Below, piece after piece: positions 26,635-35,465 of a stretch of DNA of 64,000 nt; position 1 is the stretch's first letter, and each line of letters starts with the position of its first letter. A program made the position numbers and the translations under genes. The stretch is from Leptospira sp. WS39.C2 (GTDB taxonomy: Bacteria > Spirochaetota > Leptospiria > Leptospirales > Leptospiraceae). The notes beneath the pieces were generated by a model that was given only the letters and a program-made list of their open reading frames with translations, did not search any database and was not told the DNA's origin. The stretch lies in the NCBI RefSeq assembly GCF_040833965.1, contig NZ_CP162142.1:3454001-3518000 (forward strand), in the 5' to 3' direction.

Positions 26635-27829
26635 CTTGTCAGTTCACCAATTTCATTTTTCTAATCGTTTTCGTTTTTTAGGTGATCTTGAAATAGAAAA
26701 TTCAATCCACAAAACAAAATTGGATCGAATTCATTCTGGAAAACCAATCTTTGAGTTAGTCGATTCCAATCCTACAAAAATGGGGTTGGAATTCCCACCA
26801 TCTGTTTTAACACACATTTTTTCTAATTTGAATGTAAGTGTATATGAGCCAATCCCTGAAGGTATGGAATCTGTACGCGAAGAAATTTGTTCACTTTATA
26901 CATCCCGAGGAATACCCACTAATCCTTCCGATTTTCACTTAACATCGAGTACATCAGAAGCATATTCATTTCTTTTTAAACTATTAACAAACCCTGGAGA
27001 TGAAGTATTAACCCCAAATCCTGGTTATCCACTATTTAGTTTTTTAGTCGGATTAGAAAATTTAAATGAAACACATTACCAATTGAAGGAAAACAAAACG
27101 AATGGGTGTTTTGTTTATGATGCGGAAACAATCGCAAATTCGATAAGTACGAAAACAAAAGTAATCGTTTTGGTCAGTCCTTCCAATCCAACAGGTTCCA
27201 AAACTACAGAAACTTTTTGGAAACAATGGGAATCCTTCGGGATCCAAATCCCAATTATCGTGGATGAAGTTTTCGAAGCCTATGATTATTCAGGAGATCC
27301 ACATTGTTTACCTTTAAATCCAAGTTTTCCACTTTTTATTTGTCATGGATTTTCAAAAATGTTAGCTCTGCCTCAGGCAAAATTATCATGGATCTTAAAC
27401 TTATCTCCCAAATCCATTAGAGGAGAGATTCAAAAAAAACTAAGTTTTATTTCAGATACTTATCTTTCTGTAAACTCATTTATCCAATTAGCAACCAAAG
27501 AAATATTACCATGGAGGTCTATGGTACAAAATAGAATCCGAACTAGAGTTATGCGAAATATTTCGATTTGTAATGAGTTTGTGAGCCAATCACAAAAAAT
27601 CAAAAAAATTCAATCGCCAGAAGCTGGTTGGTATTATCTATTTGAATTTGATGTAGAACAAAAAGACGAGGTGATGGTCATTAAAATTTTAAATGAAACG
27701 GGTGTTTCCTTACATCCAGGGACTTGGTATGGATTTTCGCATAACAGGTGTGTATTCGTTATTTCTTTGATTACGGAAGAAGAAACCTTAGAAAAAGGAC
27801 TGAGTTTACTTCAGTCCTTTCTTAAATAA
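26627..27829 (+). CDS. PLP-dependent class I/II aminotransferase
   Basis: A 400-aa fold-type I aminotransferase. It shows TPNPGYPLFSF, the cofactor-contacting VSPSNPTGS and VDEVFEAYDY, and the Schiff-base Lys in HGFSKMLALPQAKLSW. The N-terminal 45 residues lead to a PTKMGLEFPP segment. Aspartate/alanine-type specificity is possible, but the substrate is not determined. TTG at 26627 is the start that fits (TTG 26636 is the alternative); it overlaps the SDR stop. The 3' end overlaps the convergent patatin gene by 19 bp. Confidence 0.85.
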   Translation: MADLSVHQFHFSNRFRFLGDLEIENSIHKTKLDRIHSGKPIFELVDSNPTKMGLEFPPSVLTHIFSNLNVSVYEPIPEGMESVREEICSLYTSRGIPTNPSDFHLTSSTSEAYSFLFKLLTNPGDEVLTPNPGYPLFSFLVGLENLNETHYQLKENKTNGCFVYDAETIANSISTKTKVIVLVSPSNPTGSKTTETFWKQWESFGIQIPIIVDEVFEAYDYSGDPHCLPLNPSFPLFICHGFSKMLALPQAKLSWILNLSPKSIRGEIQKKLSFISDTYLSVNSFIQLATKEILPWRSMVQNRIRTRVMRNISICNEFVSQSQKIKKIQSPEAGWYYLFEFDVEQKDEVMVIKILNETGVSLHPGTWYGFSHNRCVFVISLITEEETLEKGLSLLQSFLK

Positions 27830-28779
27830 TTGATAATATCATTTTTTTGTGCCAAAGCATCTGCCTTACCCATTTCATAAGTTTCTCGAACACCTTTTGG
27901 ATTCGTATAATCGAATGAAGTAATCGGTAGTGGTTTAGAAGGTGTGATCAAATAAGATTTAGCAAGTAAATCTGGATCTTTTCCAACTATTGTGTTTGGT
28001 TCATAATGGATTCCGATGATTTTTGCCTTTGGGGAAAACGTTTCGATCATCATATTATTAGTAAGTCCACCATCTAAATAATATTCATTTCCCACTGATT
28101 GAAAGTCAACAATTGGAGGAATGGATGATGAATTCAATATGAACTGTTCAATGGTTTCAGGATTTACAAAGTCCTTTTCTGTAAAATCAACATCTTCCAT
28201 ATTCCATTTTTTAATGATTTCGGCAGTACGATAGGCTGGAATGCCTTCTGAACGATCTCGATCATCTAAAATAAAAGCTCTTCCTGTTTCAGAAATCAGC
28301 CTTGCTAAACGAAATTTATTTTTTAAAGAATCTTCTTTCGGATGCGCTTTTACTGAATGGATCCAAATTTTAGCTCCGGATTCCAAAACTCGATCAAATC
28401 GCATACCAAATCGAATGGTACGTCTGTACATATCTTCATGTGGGAACGTTGATTCCCCACGTAATAAATTGGAAAAATGAAAATTTCTAGAATTCCGTTT
28501 TGTAATTTCTTCAAAATATTCAACCGATTCTTCTTCCGTTTGCGAAATGATACAAAGTGCCATTGCCGCTCCCGCAGAAACTCCAGACAACTCGGTAAAC
28601 CGAACTCCCCACTCTCTCAGTGTTTTCCCAACACCAAGAGCATAAAATGCCTTACAACCTCCCCCAGCAATGGCAAGAGAAGCATCGTAAGAAGGAAAGA
28701 TTTTGACTAATGTTTGTAATACTTGTTCACGCACGCCCATAAAATCGGCTATTTCTAATCCCCTTCCCAACGAAAGCAT
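27811..28779 (-). CDS. Patatin-like phospholipase
   Basis: A 322-aa patatin-type lipid acyl hydrolase. The oxyanion motif is GGGCKAFYALGVG, the nucleophile elbow GVSAG and the catalytic Asp in DGGL near residue 245, the complete Ser-Asp dyad. Such enzymes cleave phospholipid or neutral lipid acyl groups. There is no signal peptide, so it is probably cytoplasmic or membrane-associated. Its first bases overlap the preceding small exported-protein gene by 25 bp, and its end overlaps the aminotransferase gene. Confidence 0.88.
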   Translation of the reverse strand: MLSLGRGLEIADFMGVREQVLQTLVKIFPSYDASLAIAGGGCKAFYALGVGKTLREWGVRFTELSGVSAGAAMALCIISQTEEESVEYFEEITKRNSRNFHFSNLLRGESTFPHEDMYRRTIRFGMRFDRVLESGAKIWIHSVKAHPKEDSLKNKFRLARLISETGRAFILDDRDRSEGIPAYRTAEIIKKWNMEDVDFTEKDFVNPETIEQFILNSSSIPPIVDFQSVGNEYYLDGGLTNNMMIETFSPKAKIIGIHYEPNTIVGKDPDLLAKSYLITPSKPLPITSFDYTNPKGVRETYEMGKADALAQKNDIINYLRKD

Positions 28780-29039
28780 AGTGTATTGTTTTCTCCCAGA
28801 AACCTGTCAAAATACAAACTCGCACGACAATCTTCTTCTGTTGCCAGAAAGAAGTCATACCCTCCAGCAGGGTATTTGATTTTACAACAACCTTTTTTAT
28901 CCTTTCTTTCAGGCGGTTGTCTTACGGATTTATCTTGGCCTTTCAGGTCCCCTAACGTTGGGGGTAATTCCTGTCGTGGGTCAGGGAATACGGCGGAAAC
29001 TCCTACAAAGAGAAGGACAATGGCAAAATATGTACGCAT
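28755..29039 (-). CDS. Small exported cysteine-containing protein
   Basis: A 94-aa protein from ATG 29039 (MRTYFAIVLLF), chosen because it puts the signal peptide at the N-terminus; a longer start at 29072 would add 11 residues ahead of it. The mature part is proline- and lysine-rich, with a CC pair and two further cysteines in the last third. I do not recognise the family. It overlaps the patatin gene by 25 bp on the same strand. Confidence 0.6.
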   Translation of the reverse strand: MRTYFAIVLLFVGVSAVFPDPRQELPPTLGDLKGQDKSVRQPPERKDKKGCCKIKYPAGGYDFFLATEEDCRASLYFDRFLGENNTLCFRWEGD

Positions 29040-29207
29040 TCTATACAAGTAGACGGGACCTTGAAGGTTCATGTTCTATGAATTTATAAAAATAGTGAAT
29101 TATGTTCAACCGTATAAACTGTATTTCTAATGGATTGGAAATATTTTTCTTTACCCTTTTCATAGATAGTAGATACTCTGCACACTAATCATCCTTTGGG
29201 GAATTCA

Positions 29208-30164
29208 ATGAACAATACAAGACTACAATACCACGCCACTGGCGGACAACTCTTCATTCTATTTTTGAAGAACATGTTTCTAACAGTAGTGACTTTGGGG
29301 ATCTATAGCTTTTGGGCAAGAACCAACATACAAAAGTTTATGGCAGAAAATTTGGAATGGGCTGGTGAACGTTTTTCCTTTCATGGAACTGGAAAAGAAC
29401 GTTTTATCGGGTTCTTAAAAGCAGCTGGTGTTTTTATCGTATTATACATTGCGATAATGATCATCCTTTGGATCGCAAATAAAATTCCCGTTCCATACTT
29501 CGCAACAATTATAGGTGTGGTTCTATATGTCGGCGTTGTTTTGGCTCTTGTTCCGATTATCATCGTTGGAGGCCGTAAGTACATAACTTCACGCACTGGT
29601 TACAGAAACCTTAGATTTGGTTTTGATGGTAAAATCTTAGAAGTTGCAAAAATTTATGCAAAAGGGATTCTTCTAACTATCGTTACTTTAGGTATTTATT
29701 ACCCTTGGTTTTTTGCAGAAAAAGAAGCTTATATCCAAAGCAAAACTCGTTATGGAAATACCAATTTTGGTTTTTCTGCAGAAGGAAAAGAAATCTTCTT
29801 TTTATATTTGAAAGGATTTTTACTTAGTATTGTGACACTCGGGATTTATTACTCTTGGTTTTTAGCAGATGTACAAAATTACATTTGGAACCGTACAAGT
29901 TTCCAAGGTAAAAAATTTAGATCTGATATCACTGGTGGAAAGATTTTTGTCAATTTTCTGATCGCTTATTTGATCATTCTCTTTACACTCGGTATTGGGT
30001 TTGCTTGGGCTGTGGTTCGTTTGACAAAACTATTCATTGAATCAGTGAGTTTAGAAGCAGAAGTTGACTTCTCAACGATTTCTGCCCAACCAGATACAAA
30101 GGCAAATGCTACCGCGGAAGGTTTGGAAGCACTTGCAGAAACTTTAGAAGCCTTCCTATCATAA
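29208..30164 (+). CDS. DUF898 (YjgN-like) membrane protein
   Basis: A 318-aa multi-pass membrane protein made of four similar units, each centred on a TLGIY/TLGIG turn: VVTLGIYSFWARTN, IVTLGIYYPWFFAE, IVTLGIYYSWFLAD and LFTLGIGFAWAVVR. This is the DUF898 family, of unknown function. I start at ATG 29208, which has GGGGA 9 bases upstream; TTG 29196 would include the ribosome-binding site. The M48 metallopeptidase gene follows after 3 bp, a pairing also seen in other phyla. Confidence 0.85.
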   Translation: MNNTRLQYHATGGQLFILFLKNMFLTVVTLGIYSFWARTNIQKFMAENLEWAGERFSFHGTGKERFIGFLKAAGVFIVLYIAIMIILWIANKIPVPYFATIIGVVLYVGVVLALVPIIIVGGRKYITSRTGYRNLRFGFDGKILEVAKIYAKGILLTIVTLGIYYPWFFAEKEAYIQSKTRYGNTNFGFSAEGKEIFFLYLKGFLLSIVTLGIYYSWFLADVQNYIWNRTSFQGKKFRSDITGGKIFVNFLIAYLIILFTLGIGFAWAVVRLTKLFIESVSLEAEVDFSTISAQPDTKANATAEGLEALAETLEAFLS

Positions 30165-30167
30165 ACA

Positions 30168-31364
30168 TTGTTTCAAAATCAAACATTTACATCACGATAT
30201 TTCAATGGTGTCTCGGCGGTCCCTGAAGAGGGGACCGTTTTAGTTCATGGCCAAACAGTCCAATTCACTTCATTTGATACCAATCATAAACTAAACATAT
30301 CTCAGTTTACAGAATTCACCAGAACACATAATGGTTGTAAATTGATCTTACTTCCAGACGAAACGAAAGAAAGTCCTATTTTGGAAATCTTTTGTTCAAA
30401 AGAAGAAACTAAATTATTAGAAAAAATTTGGATTCAAAATAAAAAATCACAAAGCCATACAAGTGCCTTATTTTATTCCATTCGGGAAATGAATCCAATT
30501 GTTTTAGGAATCCTTTCACTACTAGTTGTTTCTATAGTTGGATTCTTTTACTTTAAAGGGTTGGAACTTGTAACGAATTTTATCCCTCTATCGATGGATA
30601 AATCTTTAGGAGATTCAGTGCAAGTGAAGATGGAAGCCCAATTTGAAAAGTGTGATTCCAAAGCTACTGATCTTTTTTTTGCGGAAGCGCTCAAAAAAAT
30701 TGTTCCTAAAGATAGTAAACACCAATTTGAAGTTTCTGTTATTGGTTCAGCCATTCCTAATGCGTTTGCACTTTCCAACGGTAAAATTTACTTTTTTTCA
30801 GGATTACTCAACGAAGCAGAGTCACAAGAAGAAGTGATCGGAGTATTGGCGCACGAAATTGCTCACGTTGAAAAAAGACACCACATGCGAAATTTAGTCA
30901 AAGCCGGCGGAACTTCGCTTGCGATCAGTTTGGTGGTCGGTCCAGGTTTAGGGAACATGGAATTTTTAGAAACCTTCACAGAAATTGGTTCCACTATTTT
31001 AGTGTTAAAATTTTCGAGAGATTTTGAAACAGAAGCAGATAAAACTTCAATCGAATATTTAAAAGCTCAGAATATGTCTACTGATGGTTTACTCAGTTTT
31101 TTCAAACGTATGGAAGAGTTAGAGAGTGGAGATTCAGATTCAAACGACCAAGAAACAACAACCAGTGCGAAAGAAGAAAGTTCCGCTAGCAATAAAATTA
31201 CAGATTTTTTAAGTACACATCCAGCCACAAAAGAAAGAATGGAAACTTTAAAAGTTTTGATTCAAAAAGGTAAAAAAGGAAAAATCAAAAAAGTTGTTTC
31301 AAACTCTACCTGGAAAGAAGTTCAAACTGTTTGTTCCGATTTAAGAAACTCTGATTCCAAATAG
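30168..31364 (+). CDS. M48-family membrane metallopeptidase
   Basis: A 398-aa protease with the zinc site HEIAH (about residue 226-230), the third ligand in the following ETEADKTS helix, and one transmembrane segment near residues 108-128. The first about 90 residues (YFNGVSAVPEEGTVLVHGQ) form a small beta domain also found in M48 proteins encoded next to DUF898. TTG 30168 is the start. Family members degrade or mature membrane-associated proteins. Coupled to the DUF898 gene; its end overlaps the convergent reductase gene by 43 bp. Confidence 0.87.
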   Translation: MFQNQTFTSRYFNGVSAVPEEGTVLVHGQTVQFTSFDTNHKLNISQFTEFTRTHNGCKLILLPDETKESPILEIFCSKEETKLLEKIWIQNKKSQSHTSALFYSIREMNPIVLGILSLLVVSIVGFFYFKGLELVTNFIPLSMDKSLGDSVQVKMEAQFEKCDSKATDLFFAEALKKIVPKDSKHQFEVSVIGSAIPNAFALSNGKIYFFSGLLNEAESQEEVIGVLAHEIAHVEKRHHMRNLVKAGGTSLAISLVVGPGLGNMEFLETFTEIGSTILVLKFSRDFETEADKTSIEYLKAQNMSTDGLLSFFKRMEELESGDSDSNDQETTTSAKEESSASNKITDFLSTHPATKERMETLKVLIQKGKKGKIKKVVSNSTWKEVQTVCSDLRNSDSK

Positions 31365-32242
31365 TCATAAATTTCTTTCAGAGTTTCGCTCAAACTATGT
31401 TTGTTTGTCCAACCTAAAGATTTTAGTTTCTCATTGTTTCCATATACTCTGGAAGTTTCCGAAACTCTGACTCGACTTTCATCGACCATAAAAGATATGT
31501 TTTCTCCAGAATATTTAACTAATTCTTCAACCATGTAACGAATGCTATGTTCTTTGCCAGAACAGATATTATAGATTTCGCCAGACACACCTTTTTCGAT
31601 TAAAGTTAAATAACCTTCTACAATATCTTTCACATGCGAAAAATCGCGAGAAGGCTCTAAATCACCTACTGAAATTTCTTTTTTGCCAGCATACTTTGCT
31701 TCTATGATTTGTGTACAAAAGTTTGGGATGACAAATTCTTTTCTCTGTCCAATCCCAATATGATTGAAGGGGCGAGCAATGACCACCGATACATATTGAC
31801 TATATTCGGCATATTGCCTACAAAATGATTCTGCTGCTAACTTACTTCCTGCATACGGATTTACAGGTTTTGGCAATAGAGATTCTGACAAAGGGAGCAC
31901 ATCCATCTTTTGTTTCCCGTAAACGTCAGCAGAGGAAACATACAACATCTTACAGGGTTTTTGTAATCGATGTAACATTTCCAATAGATTTAATGTTCCA
32001 CCCACATTGATTTCCTCGGTCTCCCACGGATTGGCAATGGCATTGGGAACAAAGGCCTGGGCAGCCAAATGGATCAAAATATCAGGTTGGACTTTTTTTA
32101 ATTGCTCAGAAACAGTTTCTCGGTTGCGAATATCACCCTGAAAACAATGAATTTCATAACTACCATGGGATTTGAGTGCTGGGATGAGATAACTCCCGAC
32201 AAATCCACTGGCTCCGGTGACTAAAGTTTGTTTTTTTTTCAT
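31322..32242 (-). CDS. NAD-dependent sugar reductase, GDP-6-deoxy-D-mannose reductase-like (Rmd)
   Basis: A 306-aa extended SDR: TGASGFVGSYL, catalytic Tyr-Lys in YAGSKLAAE, SSADVYG, and RPFNHIGIGQ, which is the form seen in GDP-4-keto-6-deoxymannose reductases of the GDP-rhamnose route. Related dehydratases share parts of this, so the exact reaction is moderately certain. The product would feed a polysaccharide or glycan; the divergent genes 86 bp away encode three glycosyltransferases. Its 3' end overlaps the M48 gene. Confidence 0.75.
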   Translation of the reverse strand: MKKKQTLVTGASGFVGSYLIPALKSHGSYEIHCFQGDIRNRETVSEQLKKVQPDILIHLAAQAFVPNAIANPWETEEINVGGTLNLLEMLHRLQKPCKMLYVSSADVYGKQKMDVLPLSESLLPKPVNPYAGSKLAAESFCRQYAEYSQYVSVVIARPFNHIGIGQRKEFVIPNFCTQIIEAKYAGKKEISVGDLEPSRDFSHVKDIVEGYLTLIEKGVSGEIYNICSGKEHSIRYMVEELVKYSGENISFMVDESRVRVSETSRVYGNNEKLKSLGWTNKHSLSETLKEIYDYLESEFLKSEQTV

Positions 32243-32328
32243 AGAAAAGGGAAATTTCTGATCTGACCCTAAGATTTAGTTGCCATTCTTCCAATTTTTC
32301 AAATCCTCTCAACAAAAGAAAGAAAACT

Positions 32329-33342
32329 GTGGAAGACAAAAAGAAATTCAATCCATCCCCCTTTGTCGAAATCCGTGACCCACAGCTCAATGTACAAGAA
32401 ATTGTTGAATCTCTAGAATCCAAAATTCCTTTGGACCCAAACGAACAATCCCATTGGACTGAACTGACCAAAATCAGTTACAAACCAGAATCACCTTTAG
32501 GTTTTCGAAAATTTGACCCAGCGGGCACGGCACATTTATTTGAAAAAGGAATTTCGAGTCCAAAATTTTCGAATCCAAAATTTTGGTTCATTCGAGGACC
32601 CATAAAATTCATCATCCACCGACTCATTTCTTTATACAGCCAAATTGACAAAAAACTTTCTGAAAATAGGATCCGCGCTTTTTTTTCTGTCTTACACGAA
32701 CTGGTGCGACTAGGCAAACGATTAGAACAAATTGAAAGACGTTTTGATGGATTTTATCGAGACCACTTACTCAATTCAAACCAAAATAATTCGCCTAACT
32801 TTAGTTGGGCTACAAATTCCTATTTTATTGATTCTGGTATCAACAATAATTGGAATTTAACAATTAATGATTTAAAGGAATCCAAACAAGTATTGGTTTT
32901 GTTTCCTGAATGGGGCGAAATTTTAAAACAATTATCCATTTCTAAAATCCCATTCCAATCTTTAACAACCGATCAAAATGAGTTTCAATTCATTAAAAGC
33001 AAAATTTCGCATAACATCCATTACTTAGAAAATTTATTTCCTTTATCTCAATTCAAAATTCAAAATTTTGATTTAGTAATTTATTTACCATTGAATCGTT
33101 TTCCAAGCCATATTCTTGAGAGAATTTTTGCAGAAATTTCCTTCTTACAAAACAAAGGAAACCATTTATACTTTTCTGTAACCATCCAACCTGAATACAA
33201 TAATCGCCCATTCCGAGACATTCAAGTATCCGAAATTAACTTAGAACAACTTCCTAATTATTTAAATTCATTGGGCTTTGGTTCCTCTAGAGATCTTTCA
33301 GTTTCGGACGATACCAAAGTATATAGATATACCAAATTCTAA
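32329..33342 (+). CDS. Methyltransferase-like protein of glycan locus
   Basis: A 337-aa protein beginning at GTG 32329. The middle contains FFSVLHELVRLGKRLEQIERRF, a helix common upstream of sugar methyltransferase domains, and the last about 150 residues have strand-helix order like an SAM-dependent fold, but I see no clear GxGxG SAM loop. It may be a degenerate methyltransferase or a structural partner. It is the first gene of the plus-strand glycosyltransferase group, with the next gene starting one base after its stop. Confidence 0.5.
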   Translation: MEDKKKFNPSPFVEIRDPQLNVQEIVESLESKIPLDPNEQSHWTELTKISYKPESPLGFRKFDPAGTAHLFEKGISSPKFSNPKFWFIRGPIKFIIHRLISLYSQIDKKLSENRIRAFFSVLHELVRLGKRLEQIERRFDGFYRDHLLNSNQNNSPNFSWATNSYFIDSGINNNWNLTINDLKESKQVLVLFPEWGEILKQLSISKIPFQSLTTDQNEFQFIKSKISHNIHYLENLFPLSQFKIQNFDLVIYLPLNRFPSHILERIFAEISFLQNKGNHLYFSVTIQPEYNNRPFRDIQVSEINLEQLPNYLNSLGFGSSRDLSVSDDTKVYRYTKF

Positions 33343-33343
33343 A

Positions 33344-34414
33344 ATGAATGTTTTCCAACATTTAGATGAACTAAAAGATTCTGACGGTGTTGGAAATGAT
33401 GCTATTGGTTTGGCTGAAGTATTTCAAAACTTAGGTTACAATTCCCACTTCATCACAAGGTTACCGAGGAAAGGTAAACCATTGAATAGCAAATTTCATT
33501 TTGTCGATACGTTTGAATTTCCAAGTAATGCGAAAGACATTCACATTTTGCATTATGGAGGTGCTGGATATCCGTACACATTATTTCAAAATCTTCCAGG
33601 CACTAAAATATTACGTTTCCACAATGTAACTCCAGCCAAATTTTATGAACATACCACTACCGAAGATATATATAATGCAATGGAGAAATTTGAGTCGTTG
33701 TCATATTTGGAATTGGCAAGTTTATCGATTTTTTGTGATTCAGTTTGGTGTGATTCCCAATTTAATTTTGAAACATTAAGTGGTTTTCATTTTAAGAATC
33801 CATATATCATTCCCATTTGTAAACAATACCAAGTTGTTCCAAAAACAAACAAAATAAAAGATCAAAAATATTCCATGGCTTTCATTGGAAGATTCTCACC
33901 ACAAAAAAAATGGGAAGATCTAATTACATTTTTTTCCGAATGGAATAAGGAATTTGCAGAGTCACAATGTTATTGTATAGGATCTATCATCGGAGCGTTC
34001 GATGGTTACTTTGAAAAATTAACGGATATTGTAAAAAAATACCAACTGGAAGATAAGATTCATTTTATGATGGGTAAATCTGATATAGAGGTACTTTCCA
34101 TTTTAAGCCAATCCAGTATTTTTGTTTCGATGAGCGAACATGAAGGATTTTGTTTACCGATTTTAGAAGCATTCGGGTCAGGAATACCTGTTTTTGCTTA
34201 TGCAGCTGCTGCAATTCCAGGAACAATGCAGTCTGGTGGTAAACTATTTGCTGAAAAAAATTTTCCATCTTTAGTTCAATTGATAAAAGAAACTCTGCAA
34301 AATCAAAAAAGTCTAGAAGACATGCTGCAAAACCAATTCAAAGTTTTAAATAATTATAATTTGTTCCCTTACGCAAAAGTGATTTCTGGAATTTTAGAAA
34401 GTGGTATCAAATGA
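33344..34414 (+). CDS. Glycosyltransferase, GT4-like
   Basis: A 356-aa GT-B enzyme. I start at ATG 33344, one base after the preceding stop, rather than at an in-frame ATG 66 bp upstream. The N-terminal half includes LRFHNVTPAKFYEHT and the donor domain has AFIGRFSPQKKWEDLI and the conserved SMSEHEGFCLPILEA (the E-x7-E region). GT4 enzymes use NDP-sugars. It resembles the next gene closely. It ends with ATGA overlapping the following start. Confidence 0.85.
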   Translation: MNVFQHLDELKDSDGVGNDAIGLAEVFQNLGYNSHFITRLPRKGKPLNSKFHFVDTFEFPSNAKDIHILHYGGAGYPYTLFQNLPGTKILRFHNVTPAKFYEHTTTEDIYNAMEKFESLSYLELASLSIFCDSVWCDSQFNFETLSGFHFKNPYIIPICKQYQVVPKTNKIKDQKYSMAFIGRFSPQKKWEDLITFFSEWNKEFAESQCYCIGSIIGAFDGYFEKLTDIVKKYQLEDKIHFMMGKSDIEVLSILSQSSIFVSMSEHEGFCLPILEAFGSGIPVFAYAAAAIPGTMQSGGKLFAEKNFPSLVQLIKETLQNQKSLEDMLQNQFKVLNNYNLFPYAKVISGILESGIK

Positions 34415-35460
34415 ATATACACCAATTTTCTGCAGGATTCCAACTTGGTGATGCCATCTCCCAAGAGATGTTAGAAATCAAAAGATTATTAAACAAAGAA
34501 GGATTTACTGGGAAAATATTCGCTGAAAATGTTTTATCAAGCGATAGAAAATATGCTGAAAAAATTTCCAAAGTGCGAATCAAAGAAAATGATGTTATTG
34601 TTTACCATCATTCCATTCATTCGAAAGTGTTGGATTTTTTACTTCAATTTCCTAATAAAAAAATACTTATCTATCACAACGTAACTCCCGAAAACTTTTT
34701 CGAACCTTATGATTTACGTTTTAGTTATCTATTACGAAAAGGAAGAGAAGATTTAGAAATCATTCGAGAAAATTTCCAAAATTCTTTTGCTGTTTCCAAT
34801 TTTAATTTAAATGAATTGAAACACCTTGGGTTCCATCATCCAAAACTGTTTCCATTACATTTAAATTTTAATAAGTGGGATCACAATCATATTGAATCAA
34901 AATTCAAAACCTTTCAATTTCCTTCATTTTTATTTGTTGGTAGAATTGCGCCAAACAAATGCCAAGACGACTTAATTCGTTTTGCAAGAACATGGAAATC
35001 TAAGTATGGTAATCAGTTTTCTTTACGTATGTTAGGTTTTTGTAATCCAGACCAACAATCATATTTGGATGAACTCAACTTTATGATTTCGCAACTAGAT
35101 TTACAAAATGAAGTAAAAATCATATCATACGTTGATGAAACCATGGTGAAAAAAATCTATTTAGAGAGTAACTTGTTTTTATCAATGAGTGAACATGAAG
35201 GTTTTTGTGTTCCATTAATGGAAGCAATTCATTTCCAGCTACCTGTAGTTGCGTATGCAGCTGGAGCAGTTCCAGAAACTTTAGAAAATTCAGGCTTACT
35301 TTTTTTAACTAAAGATTTTGATCAATTGTCAATTGATGTATTTAATATCTTCAAAGATTCGGATTACCGAAATTCAATGATCCACCAACAAAATTTACGA
35401 TTGGATTCCTATTTAAAATCAACAAGTATCTTACCATTATTAGAAGTGATTAAAAGTTAA
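34411..35460 (+). CDS. Glycosyltransferase, GT4-like (paralogue of the preceding gene)
   Basis: A 349-aa GT-B enzyme whose IYHNVTPENFFEPYD, FVGRIAPNKCQDDLI and SMSEHEGFCVPLMEA line up with the preceding gene, indicating an old tandem duplication. The conserved Glu pair for donor binding is present. Coupled to the gene before it by ATGA and separated from the next by 5 bp. Likely adds a sugar to the same glycan as its neighbours. Confidence 0.85.
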   Translation: MNIHQFSAGFQLGDAISQEMLEIKRLLNKEGFTGKIFAENVLSSDRKYAEKISKVRIKENDVIVYHHSIHSKVLDFLLQFPNKKILIYHNVTPENFFEPYDLRFSYLLRKGREDLEIIRENFQNSFAVSNFNLNELKHLGFHHPKLFPLHLNFNKWDHNHIESKFKTFQFPSFLFVGRIAPNKCQDDLIRFARTWKSKYGNQFSLRMLGFCNPDQQSYLDELNFMISQLDLQNEVKIISYVDETMVKKIYLESNLFLSMSEHEGFCVPLMEAIHFQLPVVAYAAGAVPETLENSGLLFLTKDFDQLSIDVFNIFKDSDYRNSMIHQQNLRLDSYLKSTSILPLLEVIKS

Positions 35461-35465
35461 ATTGT

